DNA from: Chromatiales bacterium
GTDB taxonomy: Bacteria > Pseudomonadota > Gammaproteobacteria > Chromatiales > Chromatiaceae
Direction of reading: 5' to 3'
Assembly (NCBI GenBank): GCA_028278145.1
Contig: JANQEV010000056.1
Span: forward strand, 1 to 57,198
DNA: 57,198 bases
Shown here: positions 17,373-26,413 of the stretch, piece by piece
How the letters are laid out: the number at the start of each line of letters is the position of its first letter
Numbering within the stretch: the first letter of the stretch is position 1
Notes under the pieces: generated by a model
Told to the model about the DNA's origin: nothing
The model's database searches: none
Seen by the model: only the letters and a program-made list of their open reading frames with translations
Position numbers and translations under genes: made by a program

Positions 17373-18767
17373 ATGACTGAAGGCCTGCTTACTACCGCAT
17401 ATATCGCTGCCAGTGTTCTATTTATTCTTGCCCTGGGTGGCCTGAGTAACCAGGAGACGGCAAGGCGCGGAAATATTTTCGGCATCCTGGGTATGGCTAT
17501 TGCCCTTACTGCCACCATAGCCGGGGCCCAGGTCACCAGTTACGGCATCATGGCTGTATGCATGGTCATCGGTGCTGTAATCGGCATTATGGTGGCGTCC
17601 CGGGTGCAGATGACCGCTATGCCGCAACTGGTAGCCATTCTGCACAGTTTTGTGGGACTGGCCGCGGTACTGGTAGGGTTTGCCAGCTATCTGGATCCTG
17701 AGTCCAACTTTACCGGAACCGAGAAGACCATCCATGAGGTTGAGATCTACCTGGGGGTTCTGATCGGTGGTGTAACCTTCACCGGTTCGGTGATTGCCTT
17801 TGGCAAGCTCAGCGCCAGGATCACCAGCAAACCGCTCTATCTGCCGGCACGTCATTGGCTGAACCTGGGTCTGGTTCTGCTCTGCATCTGGCTGGGAGTG
17901 GGTTTTGTGGGTGCGGAGAGTGTCAGTGGTGGTTTGTTGTCGCTGATCCTGATGACCCTGATCGCTTTCGCCTTTGGTGTGCATATGGTGATGGCCATAG
18001 GTGGTGCGGATATGCCGGTAGTGATCTCCATGCTTAACAGCTACTCTGGATGGGCAGCAGCGGCCACCGGATTTATGCTTTCAAATGACCTGCTGATCGT
18101 CACTGGTGCCCTGGTGGGCAGCAGTGGCGCCATTCTCTCGTATATCATGTGTACCGCCATGAACCGCAGATTCCTGGCGGTAATAGCGGGGGGCTTTGGT
18201 TCCGCCGGTGGGGTGACAACGGTCGAAGGCTTTGAGGATCAGGGTGAGGTGGTTTCTATTACTGCCGAAGAGGTTGGGCAGTTGCTGAAGGATTCGAAAC
18301 AGGTGGTGATTGTCCCAGGCTACGGCATGGCGGTGGCCCAGGCCCAGCACATCATCTTTGATATCAGCAAAAAGCTGCGCGAACAGGGAGTAGATGTGCG
18401 GTTTGCCATCCATCCGGTGGCAGGCCGCATGCCAGGCCACATGAATGTGTTGTTGGCAGAGGCCAAGGTGCCATATGATATCGTGTTGGAGATGGACGAA
18501 ATCAATAATGATTTTCCGGATACTGGGGCTGTACTGGTTATTGGTGCTAATGATATTGTAAATCCTTCGGCCCAGACCGACCCCAACAGCCCCATTGCGG
18601 GTATGCCGGTACTTGAAGTATGGAATGCCAAGACTGTTGTGGTAATGAAGCGCAGTATGGCTACAGGTTATGCCGGTGTGCAGAACCCATTGTTCTTTAA
18701 GGAAAATACGCGCATGCTGTTTGGGGATGCCAAGAGCAGTGTTGAGGGGATATTGGGGACAATCTAG
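17373..18767 (+). CDS. pntB: NAD(P) transhydrogenase subunit beta
   Basis: A 464-residue integral membrane protein. The first ~260 residues are alternating hydrophobic helices (dII proton channel; [16 protein letters not shown] and [16 protein letters not shown] are typical). The C-terminal dIII domain binds NADP(H) ([61 protein letters not shown]). It starts ten bases after the pntA stop with a GGGGATAGAGA binding site, so the two form one operon. The inner-membrane complex is energised by proton motive force. Confidence 0.97.
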   Translation: MTEGLLTTAYIAASVLFILALGGLSNQETARRGNIFGILGMAIALTATIAGAQVTSYGIMAVCMVIGAVIGIMVASRVQMTAMPQLVAILHSFVGLAAVLVGFASYLDPESNFTGTEKTIHEVEIYLGVLIGGVTFTGSVIAFGKLSARITSKPLYLPARHWLNLGLVLLCIWLGVGFVGAESVSGGLLSLILMTLIAFAFGVHMVMAIGGADMPVVISMLNSYSGWAAAATGFMLSNDLLIVTGALVGSSGAILSYIMCTAMNRRFLAVIAGGFGSAGGVTTVEGFEDQGEVVSITAEEVGQLLKDSKQVVIVPGYGMAVAQAQHIIFDISKKLREQGVDVRFAIHPVAGRMPGHMNVLLAEAKVPYDIVLEMDEINNDFPDTGAVLVIGANDIVNPSAQTDPNSPIAGMPVLEVWNAKTVVVMKRSMATGYAGVQNPLFFKENTRMLFGDAKSSVEGILGTI

Positions 18768-18853
18768 GAATTAGGAGATGCGCCTGAGATCCTGCAGGTT
18801 AGAGCTCTTTGTGGGGCATGGTTTGCTTCAAGTAATAGAGTAGATCTGGCAAA

Positions 18854-18869
18854 ATGAGCGTTTGCTCAT
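18854..18869. repeat. Small perfect inverted repeat upstream of the ferredoxin gene
   Basis: ATGAGC-GTTT-GCTCAT, about 120 bases before the ferredoxin ATG. It could be an operator or just a small hairpin. The rest of the 222-base gap shows no gene. Confidence 0.35.
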
Positions 18870-18989
18870 AAGTAACTTCAGGCCAAGGGGTAAGAACATT
18901 TTATTATTCATGGCTTGCGGTCATTTAATAGTATGTATAGATTCATTAGTACTTAACCATGTAGTTAAGAAGTAGCAGAGGAAGGAATT

Positions 18990-19313
18990 ATGGCAAGACC
19001 GGAGAAGCACGTATTTGTTTGTACTCAGTCACGGCCACCTGGCCATCCACGCGGTTCCTGTACCGAGAAGGGCGCTGGAGATGTAATGAATGAGTTTGGA
19101 CAGCAGTTTGAACAGAAGGGGCTTTGGGGAAAATACCTGTTGACCAGCACCGGGTGTATTGGCGCCTGTGATGCAGGTCCGGTTGTGCTTGTCTATCCAG
19201 AGGGTGTTATGTACGGGAGTGTGACCCCGGCAGATGTTACAGCGATCATTGATGAGCATCTTCTAGGCAACACGCCGGTTGAGCGCCTGAAGGTGCCGGC
19301 CGACATCTGGTAA
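18990..19313 (+). CDS. Thioredoxin-like [2Fe-2S] ferredoxin
   Basis: A 107-residue protein. Cysteines C11 and C24 (VFVCTQSR, RGSC) and C56/C60 (TGCIGACDAG) match the ligand pattern of thioredoxin-fold [2Fe-2S] ferredoxins (Shethna I type; also the NuoE C-terminal domain). GPVVLVYPEGVMYGSVTPADV is the typical second half. It lies between pntB and korA with its own terminator, so it is probably a monocistronic electron carrier. Its partner is unknown; candidates are KorAB, the KorC-like enzyme or nitrogen/sulfur metabolism. Such ferredoxins are usually too positive in potential to drive 2-oxoacid synthases directly. Confidence 0.88.
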   Translation: MARPEKHVFVCTQSRPPGHPRGSCTEKGAGDVMNEFGQQFEQKGLWGKYLLTSTGCIGACDAGPVVLVYPEGVMYGSVTPADVTAIIDEHLLGNTPVERLKVPADIW

Positions 19314-19323
19314 AGATCGATTA

Positions 19324-19357
19324 AGCTGTCAATCCTGTGTGGGCTGACAGCTTTTTC
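19324..19357 (+). terminator. Terminator after the thioredoxin-like ferredoxin
   Basis: AGCTGTCA (19324-19331) pairs with TGACAGCT (19345-19352) around a 13-base loop, followed by TTTTCT. Confidence 0.7.
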
Positions 19358-19550
19358 TGTGCAGGATGTATGGTATGTGATGAACATGGATGTTCGAATG
19401 TCGCGAACGGAATGGGATTTCCGTTAGTGAGCGACCTGCGGACTCAGGGTTGCATAGGAGCGGCGAATGTCCAGATTGACCAAAGACGAATTCAAACCAT
19501 CAGACATCATATCTGGTGAAAAAAATTTTTAAAAATATGAGGGTTATCTA

Positions 19551-21275
19551 ATGTCGGAAAAGAGAGATCTTACTATCCGCGTCGCCGGCGAGGGTGGTGA
19601 AGGCGTTGTCTCCACCGGTGATTTCATGACAGCAGCCTGTGCGCGTGCTGGCCTGGAGGTTTACACCTTTAAAACCTTCCCTGCGGAGGTAAAAGGTGGT
19701 TACTGCATGTTCCAGATGCGTACCAGTGATGAGCCTGTCTACAACCAGGGCGACAACTTTGATGTTTTCGTAGCTTTCAATGGTGAAGCTTTCGAACTTA
19801 ACAAACATCTGCTGAAACCAGGCACCGTATTGGTATGGGATGGCCCTGGCGGTGATTTCGAGCCTGAAATACCAGAGGGAGTTATATCTTACGCGGTCCC
19901 AATGACCAAGACCTCTAAAGACCTGGGTTCATATCGTTCCAAGAACATGGTTGCATTGGGTGCTGTTTCTACTCTGTTCAATGTCCATGAAGCGACCCTG
20001 ATCGAGGTTCTCACCGACAAGTTCAAGAAAAAGGGCGATGAAGTTCTCGACTTTGCTCTGAAGTCCTTCGAAGCTGGTAAGGCGCTGGGCCTGGAGCACG
20101 AGAAAACTGATCCATACGCCATCGTTGAGGGTAAGGAAGGCAGAGACAACATCGTTATCGCTGGTAACGAGGCCTGTGGTCTGGGTGCTATCCTGGGTGG
20201 TCTGGAGTTCTTCTCCGCTTACCCGATCACTCCTGCAACCGAGGTTGCGAAGTACGTCTCTGCACATATTCCTAAGACCGGTGGTACCCTAATTCAGGCT
20301 GAGGATGAGATCGCCTCCCTGGCGCAGGTACTGGGTGCGTCTTACGCGGGTAAGCGTTCCATGACCTCAACCTCCGGCCCTGGTCTGGCTCTGATGTCAG
20401 AGCTGATCGGCATGGCTACCATGTCGGAGACTCCTGCGTTGATCATCGATGTGCAGCGTGGCGGCCCTTCAACCGGTCTGCCCACTAAACATGAGCAGTC
20501 AGACCTGTTCCTGGCGGTTCATGGTGGCCACGGCGACTCTCCACGTATCGTAATGTCCGTTGAGGATGTTAAAGACTGTATTCACATGACGGCTCAGGCG
20601 CTGAATGTTGCTGAGAAGTACCAGTCTCCTGTCGTTCTATGTTCTGATGGTTCACTGGCCTTCTCGACCCAGACTGTAGAGCGTCCAAAGCCGAGTGATT
20701 TTGAAATCGTCAATCGCAAGCGTTGGGACGGTGAGGGTGAATATAAACGTTATGAGTTCACCGATGACAACATCTCTATGATGTGTGATCCGGGTGTCGA
20801 GGGTGGTGAGCACGTTGCTACCGGTCTGGAGCACACCGAGACGGGTGCGCCAAACTTCACTCCAGAGTGGCATATAAAGAACGCCGACAAGCGTTTTAAC
20901 AAGCTGAAACCACTGGCCGATGACCTGGGTCCTCAGGAAGTCGATGGTGATCGTGATGAAGAGGTCGATGTGGGCATCATCACCTGGGGTTCCACCATCG
21001 GTGTTGTGCGTGAAGCGATTCAGCGCCTGCGCGCAGAGGGTGTGAAGGTTAAAGGTTTCTATCCAAAACTGATGTACCCAATGCCGGTTAAAGAGTACGA
21101 AGAGTTTGCATCCAAGTGTAAGAAGGTTCTGGTGCCAGAGGTTAACTACCAGGGGCAGCTTGCCTTCTTCATTCGTGCAGAGACTTCACTGGATCCAATT
21201 TCATACACAATCTGTGGCGGTCTTCCATTCAATCCAGCACAGATTGTGGACAAGGTTAAGGAGATCAACTCATGA
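19551..21275 (+). CDS. korA: 2-oxoglutarate:ferredoxin oxidoreductase, alpha subunit (gamma-alpha fusion)
   Basis: A 574-residue two-domain protein. Residues 1-~190 are the gamma domain (VAGEGGEGVVSTGD, FPAEVKGGYCMFQM). From ~200 comes the alpha domain with the substrate/TPP-interface motif AYPITPATE and TSGPGLALMSE. With KorB it carboxylates succinyl-CoA reductively to 2-oxoglutarate using two reduced ferredoxins, an rTCA signature step. 2-Oxoglutarate is preferred over pyruvate because a separate PFOR exists and the size and fusion match KorA. An AGGG ribosome binding site precedes the ATG. It overlaps korB by four bases. Confidence 0.92.
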   Translation: MSEKRDLTIRVAGEGGEGVVSTGDFMTAACARAGLEVYTFKTFPAEVKGGYCMFQMRTSDEPVYNQGDNFDVFVAFNGEAFELNKHLLKPGTVLVWDGPGGDFEPEIPEGVISYAVPMTKTSKDLGSYRSKNMVALGAVSTLFNVHEATLIEVLTDKFKKKGDEVLDFALKSFEAGKALGLEHEKTDPYAIVEGKEGRDNIVIAGNEACGLGAILGGLEFFSAYPITPATEVAKYVSAHIPKTGGTLIQAEDEIASLAQVLGASYAGKRSMTSTSGPGLALMSELIGMATMSETPALIIDVQRGGPSTGLPTKHEQSDLFLAVHGGHGDSPRIVMSVEDVKDCIHMTAQALNVAEKYQSPVVLCSDGSLAFSTQTVERPKPSDFEIVNRKRWDGEGEYKRYEFTDDNISMMCDPGVEGGEHVATGLEHTETGAPNFTPEWHIKNADKRFNKLKPLADDLGPQEVDGDRDEEVDVGIITWGSTIGVVREAIQRLRAEGVKVKGFYPKLMYPMPVKEYEEFASKCKKVLVPEVNYQGQLAFFIRAETSLDPISYTICGGLPFNPAQIVDKVKEINS

Positions 21276-22150
21276 GTAGAGCAGAAATTTTCAACAACAT
21301 TGAGATGAAGCCAAAGGAGTACAAGTCCGAGGTGAGTCCTGTTTGGTGTCCTGGCTGTGGTGACTACGGTGTGCTCAACAGTACCTACCGTGCACTCTCT
21401 GAGCTGGGCATTCACCCAAAAGATTTCGTATCGGTCTCTGGTATTGGCTGTTCTTCACGTCTGCCCTACTTCGTTAAGGGTTACAAGATGCATACCCTGC
21501 ACGGTCGTGCGGGTGCGGTAGCTACCGGTACTCAGCTGGCCAACCCTAGTCTGAGTGTTATGGTGGCCGGCGGTGACGGTGACGGCTTCTCCATCGGTGG
21601 TGGTCACATGCCACACATGGCGCGTAAAAACGTCGACATGGTTTACGTGCTGATGGATAACGGTATCTACGGTCTGACCAAGGGGCAGTCTTCACCTACC
21701 ACCCGTAAAGAGATGCCTGCTTACATCACCCCATATGGTGGTGTTGAAGAGCCACTGGATCCAGTGATGTACATGCTGACTTATGGTGCTACCTACGTTG
21801 CCCAGGCTTTTGCTGGTAACCCGAAGATGTGTGCTGCGCTGATCAAGGGTGCGATTGAGCACAAAGGTTTCGCTTATGTGAACATCTTCTCTCAGTGCCC
21901 GACCTTCAACAAGATCGATACTGCCAAGTACTATCGTGGTCTGGTAGAAGATCTGTCAGAAGATCATGATCCTACCGACATGGATCAGGCGATCGCAGTT
22001 GCACGCCGTCCAAACGGCAAGGCCCCGGTTGGTCTGATCTACAAGGAAGATCGTTACACCCTGTGTGATGAGATGAAGCGCCTTGTGGACCTGGTGGGTG
22101 GTTCCCCTGACTACGACACGCAGAAGATCATAGACGCGCATATTCCATAG
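21272..22150 (+). CDS. korB: 2-oxoglutarate:ferredoxin oxidoreductase, beta subunit
   Basis: A 292-residue TPP-binding subunit. The [4Fe-4S] ligands are C26 and C29 (WCPGCGDYG), C60 (GIGCSS) and a later cysteine (SQCPTFN). The TPP/Mg motif is GGDGDGFSIGGGH followed by DNGIYGLTKGQ. There is no separate delta ferredoxin subunit, as expected for the KorAB type. Start and stop overlap both neighbours (korA by four bases, the pentapeptide gene by one base), showing translational coupling. Confidence 0.94.
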   Translation: MSRAEIFNNIEMKPKEYKSEVSPVWCPGCGDYGVLNSTYRALSELGIHPKDFVSVSGIGCSSRLPYFVKGYKMHTLHGRAGAVATGTQLANPSLSVMVAGGDGDGFSIGGGHMPHMARKNVDMVYVLMDNGIYGLTKGQSSPTTRKEMPAYITPYGGVEEPLDPVMYMLTYGATYVAQAFAGNPKMCAALIKGAIEHKGFAYVNIFSQCPTFNKIDTAKYYRGLVEDLSEDHDPTDMDQAIAVARRPNGKAPVGLIYKEDRYTLCDEMKRLVDLVGGSPDYDTQKIIDAHIP

Positions 22151-22803
22151 TGTTTGGAATTGATGATCCATATGAGCGCTTTTCTGACCGCGCCTCGTTG
22201 ATCGAGGCGCGGGGGAAAGGTGGTTCGCTAGCAGGTGCCGACCTTTCATTCCTGGACCTCAAAGGCATAGATCTCTCAGGCCTGGATCTCAGCGAGGCTG
22301 TTTTTACTGGCAGTGACCTGACCGGAGCCAATCTGGAGTGTTGTAATCTCTCCTCCATATTCGCTCAGGATGCCAAGTTTGGACAGGTGCGCCTGAAAGG
22401 AGCAATTGCCACCCAGGCATTTTTCCAACAGACCTGGCTGCATGAAGTGGACTTTAGCGGTTTAGAGCTCACTGAGGTCAATTTTCTGCTGTGCCAGATG
22501 CCAGGGGTGCGTTTTGATGGAGCAAACCTTCCTGATGCCACCTTTATGACCTGTAATCTCAAGGGGGCAAGCTTCAATAACTGTAATCTGGAAGGGAGCC
22601 AGTTAAGGGAGTCTGATTTGGAAGATGCCAGCTTCAAAACCTGTAATCTGACAAATGTCGATTTGCGTAAAACCATCCTGATGAATGCAGTATTTGAAGA
22701 TGTAGAGGCAGAGGGTGCTCTGATCTATGGAAAGCCACCCTGGGAAGGTGAAATTTCTGACAAGGATTATGCGGCGATATTGCCTACTTTTGATGGGGAA
22801 TAA
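22150..22803 (+). CDS. Pentapeptide-repeat protein coupled to korB
   Basis: A 217-residue protein made largely of A(D/N)LxX pentapeptides (GADLSFLDLKGIDLSGLDLS, ANLPDATFMTCNLKGASF), predicted to fold as a right-handed four-sided beta-helix. The start is a GTG whose first base is the last base of the korB stop codon, so translation depends on korB. There is no signal peptide. Three near-identical TCNL turns give a regular cysteine spacing. Function is not recognised; such folds often act as protein-interaction surfaces. Its locked position suggests a role in assembly or protection of the oxygen-sensitive KorAB, which is inference. Confidence 0.85.
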   Translation: MFGIDDPYERFSDRASLIEARGKGGSLAGADLSFLDLKGIDLSGLDLSEAVFTGSDLTGANLECCNLSSIFAQDAKFGQVRLKGAIATQAFFQQTWLHEVDFSGLELTEVNFLLCQMPGVRFDGANLPDATFMTCNLKGASFNNCNLEGSQLRESDLEDASFKTCNLTNVDLRKTILMNAVFEDVEAEGALIYGKPPWEGEISDKDYAAILPTFDGE

Positions 22804-22814
22804 CGCGTGTCTCT

Positions 22815-22843
22815 TTGATATTATTAATAATTTTATATATTAT
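22815..22843 (+). promoter_or_regulatory. Candidate promoter upstream of the korC-like gene
   Basis: TTGATA (22815-22820), 17-base spacer, TATTAT (22838-22843). It would give a leader of about 235 bases before the ATG at 23084. The whole 280-base gap is very AT-rich, so chance matches are likely. Confidence 0.4.
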
Positions 22844-23083
22844 CGTTTCCTTATAAATCCCCCAATAGCATTTTCTTATAAGGTGATTAGATATAAGAGT
22901 TTGACTGGATCGCCTAGGTCCAGTTCACTTATCAGTTCCGAGATATTTTTCTCCTGAAAACATTTTTTTCAGGGGGGGCTGTAAAAAGGTTAATTAATTT
23001 ATTAATATTTACTAAATATCTTTAACTGGCTGGGCCCTGCCGCGAGCAGGTATGTGTGACTACAGAACCTGGAGTAGAAAACA

Positions 23084-25012
23084 ATGAGCGATACTAATCT
23101 GACATTTCGGCGCTACGAAGATGATGAACATGAACATGTGCCGTGGGATGAAGATGTCGTAAGTTCCGGCGAATCATATATCTGCCCGACTTATATTCAG
23201 CGGACACCGCCTTGTCAGAGTGCATGCCCATCCGGCCATGATATTCGTGGCTGGCTGTCTATTGTACGTGGCCTGGACAAGCCACCCGAGGGCATGGCCT
23301 GGGAAGAGTACGCTTTCCACCGTATGACCATGTCTAATCCGTTCCCATCCATCATGGGTCGCGTATGTCCTGCTCCATGTCAGGACGGCTGTAACCGTAA
23401 CGACGTAGACGAGTATGTCGGTATCAATTCCATCGAGCAGTACATCGGTGACTGGGCTCGCGAGAACGACATCAAATTTGGCGCACCTGGTGCGGACACC
23501 GGCAAGAAAGTCGCCATCATCGGTGGTGGTCCTGCTGGTCTTGCTGCAGCCTACTTCCTGCGCCAACTCGGCCATGGCGCCACCATTTTTGAAGAGTACA
23601 AGGCCCTGGGCGGCATGATGCGCTTCGGTCTGCCAGAGTATCGTGTACCGCGCGATATCCTGGACCAGGAGACCCAGCGTATTCTGGATCTGGGTGTTGA
23701 GGTGAAGCTGAATACCCGTGTCGGCACTGATGTAGCCGTGGAAGATCTGGAAAAAGAGTATGATGCCATCTTCTGGGGTGTAGGCTGCATCAAGGGTAAA
23801 CCCCTGCGCGTTCCTGGCTTTGACGCACCTAACGCTGTTGACGGCATGACCTTCCTGCGGGCATTCAACGACCGCAGTCTGCAGTATCTCTCAGGACGTA
23901 TCCTGGTGATCGGTGGTGGTGATACCGCCATGGATGTTGTAGCCGCCTCTAAGCGTCTGGGCAATATTGCCGACATCGACGATGCCAACCGCCCAGAAAA
24001 CGTACTGGCGGGCAATGTGAAGCATAACGAGGCTGATGCCGCCAAGCGTGAAGATGCTGATTGCTGGCTGGTATATCGTCGTCCGATCGAAAAGGCTCCA
24101 TGTACCGCTCACGAACTGGAAGCCAGTATCGCCGAAGGCGTAGAGATCCACGACAGCCTGGCTCCTCTGGAAGTAATGCTGGACGACCAGGGTCGTGCCA
24201 GAGCTCTGAAGGTGCAGCCGGTTGACTGGTCCTCAGGCAAGATGGAAGAGAGTGGCGAACCATTCGAGATCGAGTGCACCATGATCGTTGGAGCCACCGG
24301 TCAGACCGGCGATTTCACCGGTATCGACGGTGTTGCTAACGAATGGAATCAGATCGACGCCGAGAAGAACATGCAGGTGAAGGGCAAGCCTGGGCACTTC
24401 GCTGGTGGTGACACAGTTGATCCACACCTGCTTACCACCGCTATTGGCCACGCCTCAATCGCAGTTGAAGGTATTGATCAGTATATGAAGGGTGAAGAGG
24501 TGGATGAGCGTCCTAAGGTCGATGCCCATCACTTCGAAATGCTAAAAGAGTTGGAGCTCAAAGGGCTCTCTCCCGAAGAGTATACTCAGGGCGAGACCTG
24601 GGGTACCAACACCTCCAAGTTTGCCGTGCACAACTTCGATGATCGCGCCAGGGCTGAGGTGATCAAGTCGGAAGAGCTGTTCCGGGCTCACTTCGAGTAC
24701 GAGCCCATGAATAAGCGGTCAGAGACCGATATCAATGCCAGTAACGTATTGGCTAACATGCAGGAGCGTTTTACCGGTCTGGAGGAAGAGCAGGCACAGA
24801 AAGAGGCTGGTCGCTGCATGAGCTGTGGCATGTGCTTCGAGTGTGACAACTGCATCATCTACTGTCCTCAGGACGCTGTCTTCCGTGTCAAGAAGGGTGA
24901 GGCATCCATGGGTCGCTATGTGGAGACCGACTACTTCAAGTGTGTTGGTTGCCACATCTGTAAAGAGGTCTGTCCTACCGGTTATATCGAGATGGGACTG
25001 GGCTTCGCCTAA
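23084..25012 (+). CDS. korC: KorC/DsrL-like NADPH:ferredoxin iron-sulfur flavoprotein
   Basis: A 642-residue soluble enzyme. N-terminal GltD-type Fe-S cysteines C34, C44, C48, C95, C99, C103; FAD Rossmann motif IIGGGPAG (145-152); second nucleotide fold ILVIGGGDTAMD; C-terminal ferredoxin domain with CMSCGMCFECDNC...CP and CVGCHICKEVCP. The layout matches GltD-family NAD(P)H oxidoreductases such as DsrL and the KorC subunit of 2-oxoglutarate:NADP+ oxidoreductase known from Azoarcus. Being 280 bases after korAB and its pentapeptide partner, it most likely passes NADPH electrons to ferredoxin or directly to KorAB. DsrL is less likely: no dsr genes are near. GGAG precedes the ATG. Confidence 0.82.
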   Translation: MSDTNLTFRRYEDDEHEHVPWDEDVVSSGESYICPTYIQRTPPCQSACPSGHDIRGWLSIVRGLDKPPEGMAWEEYAFHRMTMSNPFPSIMGRVCPAPCQDGCNRNDVDEYVGINSIEQYIGDWARENDIKFGAPGADTGKKVAIIGGGPAGLAAAYFLRQLGHGATIFEEYKALGGMMRFGLPEYRVPRDILDQETQRILDLGVEVKLNTRVGTDVAVEDLEKEYDAIFWGVGCIKGKPLRVPGFDAPNAVDGMTFLRAFNDRSLQYLSGRILVIGGGDTAMDVVAASKRLGNIADIDDANRPENVLAGNVKHNEADAAKREDADCWLVYRRPIEKAPCTAHELEASIAEGVEIHDSLAPLEVMLDDQGRARALKVQPVDWSSGKMEESGEPFEIECTMIVGATGQTGDFTGIDGVANEWNQIDAEKNMQVKGKPGHFAGGDTVDPHLLTTAIGHASIAVEGIDQYMKGEEVDERPKVDAHHFEMLKELELKGLSPEEYTQGETWGTNTSKFAVHNFDDRARAEVIKSEELFRAHFEYEPMNKRSETDINASNVLANMQERFTGLEEEQAQKEAGRCMSCGMCFECDNCIIYCPQDAVFRVKKGEASMGRYVETDYFKCVGCHICKEVCPTGYIEMGLGFA

Positions 25013-25032
25013 GCTACACTGTTGTAAAACTG

Positions 25033-25065
25033 AAAAAGGCCGGCTCTTTGAGCCGGCCTTTTTTT
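25033..25065 (+). terminator. Strong terminator after the korC-like gene
   Basis: GGCCGGCT (25038-25045) pairs with AGCCGGCC (25051-25058), loop CTTTG, flanked by an A-run and followed by seven Ts. Confidence 0.92.
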
Positions 25066-25193
25066 GTTACCGGAAATTAATAGGCTGCCAGACGGTTCCA
25101 GAATGGGATGGGTTATAATCATCTGGCTTTAGTTTCAAGAATTACTGTTGAGAAACATGCTGGGTGTACTCTAGATTTTTTTATGGTGAGCAA

Positions 25194-25508
25194 ATGTCTG
25201 AATTTGAGAATGTAGCGATAGTTAAACAAGCAAACGTATATTTTGATGGTATGGTGAACAGCCGCACGGTGAAGTTTGCAGATGGTTCCTCCAAGACCCT
25301 GGGTTTCATGCTTCCGGGGGAGTATGAATTCAACACGGGTGATCCTGAGATAATGGAGATCATGTCTGGAGAGACCGAGGTATTGCTGGCAGGGAGTGAC
25401 CAGTGGCTGCAGGCCAACGCTGGTGAGGTGTTTGAGGTGGCGGGTGATTCCAGTTTCACCATTAAGGTCATTACTCCAACGGACTACTGCTGCTCATTTA
25501 TCAAGTAG
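25194..25508 (+). CDS. ppnP: Pyrimidine/purine nucleoside phosphorylase PpnP
   Basis: A 104-residue cupin-fold protein of the PpnP (YaiE) family: VYFDGMVNSRTV, GFMLPGEYEFNT, PEIMEIMSGE, VFEVAGDSSF and a PTDYCCSF end. It phosphorolyses several nucleosides to base and ribose 1-phosphate. The start is set at the ATG at 25194, preceded by GGTGAG, rather than an upstream GTG at 25164. It is the first of several housekeeping genes interrupting the rTCA island. Confidence 0.93.
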   Translation: MSEFENVAIVKQANVYFDGMVNSRTVKFADGSSKTLGFMLPGEYEFNTGDPEIMEIMSGETEVLLAGSDQWLQANAGEVFEVAGDSSFTIKVITPTDYCCSFIK

Positions 25509-25590
25509 AGTGTGTCGAAACGGCTGGTAATCCTCCCGATGGATTCAGTCTGATTCACATTACAAAGTTAATTGGACGGTCGAAATAGAT

Positions 25591-26355
25591 ATGAAAAGCC
25601 TGCTGTTATTGCTCGTCTCCATGTATCTGTTGATGCTGGGCTATATGTATCTGACTCAGCGCTCCTTTATCTATTTTCCCGAGCACACCCGTCCAGCACG
25701 TATCCCATCCAATTTTGAGTTTACAAACGATGGCCATAAGCTGCGTGGCTGGGTGTTGAATAAACAGCAGGAGGATGCGGTTCTCTACTTTGGAGGTAAC
25801 GGAGAGAGTCTGGAGTATAGTCTACCCCTGTATAAGCGGATATTTCCTGGCAGAGCAGTGTATATGCTCTCCTACAGGGGGTATGGAGATAGTGAGGGGA
25901 CCCCGACAGAGGCTGGTATCTACTCTGATGCAGATATTCTGTATGAACTGGTGAAAGGGAAGCATAGATCAGTTTCTTTAGTTGGCCGCAGTCTGGGGAG
26001 TGGTGTCGCTACCTATCTTGCTGCTAACAAGGAGGTTAAGCAGCTGGCCCTGATAACCCCATTTGATAGCCTGGTAAGTCTGGCCAGCAGTCACTATCCC
26101 ATATTTCCGGTAGCGCTACTGTTGCGGGATAGATATCCATCGCTACAGAGGGTGCAGAAGATTACCGCACCAACTCTGATTCTATATGCAGCAAATGACA
26201 GGATTGTGCCTGAGTCCAACACCCAGGCGTTGATAGCTGCTTTCCCATCAGATCAAATTACAGTCAGCCGGATAGAGTCAGCTGGTCATAACTCCATATC
26301 ACAGTTTGAAGAGTACAGCTCAGGGCTGCAGGAGTTTTTCCATAGAACTGACTAG
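25591..26355 (+). CDS. Membrane-anchored alpha/beta hydrolase (YfhR/ABHD13-like)
   Basis: A 254-residue protein. An N-terminal signal-anchor (LLLLLVSMYLLMLGYMYL) is followed by an alpha/beta hydrolase: FPEHTRPA, LYFGGNGES oxyanion region, nucleophile elbow GRSLGSG, acid AANDRIVPE and histidine SAGHNS. All triad members are present. Similar proteins (E. coli YfhR, eukaryotic BEM46/ABHD13) have poorly known substrates. The catalytic domain orientation is uncertain. It is followed closely by the thioesterase gene on the same strand. Confidence 0.82.
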   Translation: MKSLLLLLVSMYLLMLGYMYLTQRSFIYFPEHTRPARIPSNFEFTNDGHKLRGWVLNKQQEDAVLYFGGNGESLEYSLPLYKRIFPGRAVYMLSYRGYGDSEGTPTEAGIYSDADILYELVKGKHRSVSLVGRSLGSGVATYLAANKEVKQLALITPFDSLVSLASSHYPIFPVALLLRDRYPSLQRVQKITAPTLILYAANDRIVPESNTQALIAAFPSDQITVSRIESAGHNSISQFEEYSSGLQEFFHRTD

Positions 26356-26413
26356 TATGCATCTTTGTATCGTGCTCTCATAACATTCTGATCATATGGG
26401 GTGAAATAAACAG

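Noticed and set aside
19337-19519. Small cysteine-containing frame upstream of korA
   Set aside because: It begins inside the ferredoxin terminator hairpin, has no ribosome binding site, and the cysteine spacing fits no known cluster motif.
23084-25012. DsrL of the reverse sulfite reductase system
   Set aside because: The domain plan fits, but no other dsr gene is present and korAB is the nearest partner; left open as an alternative.
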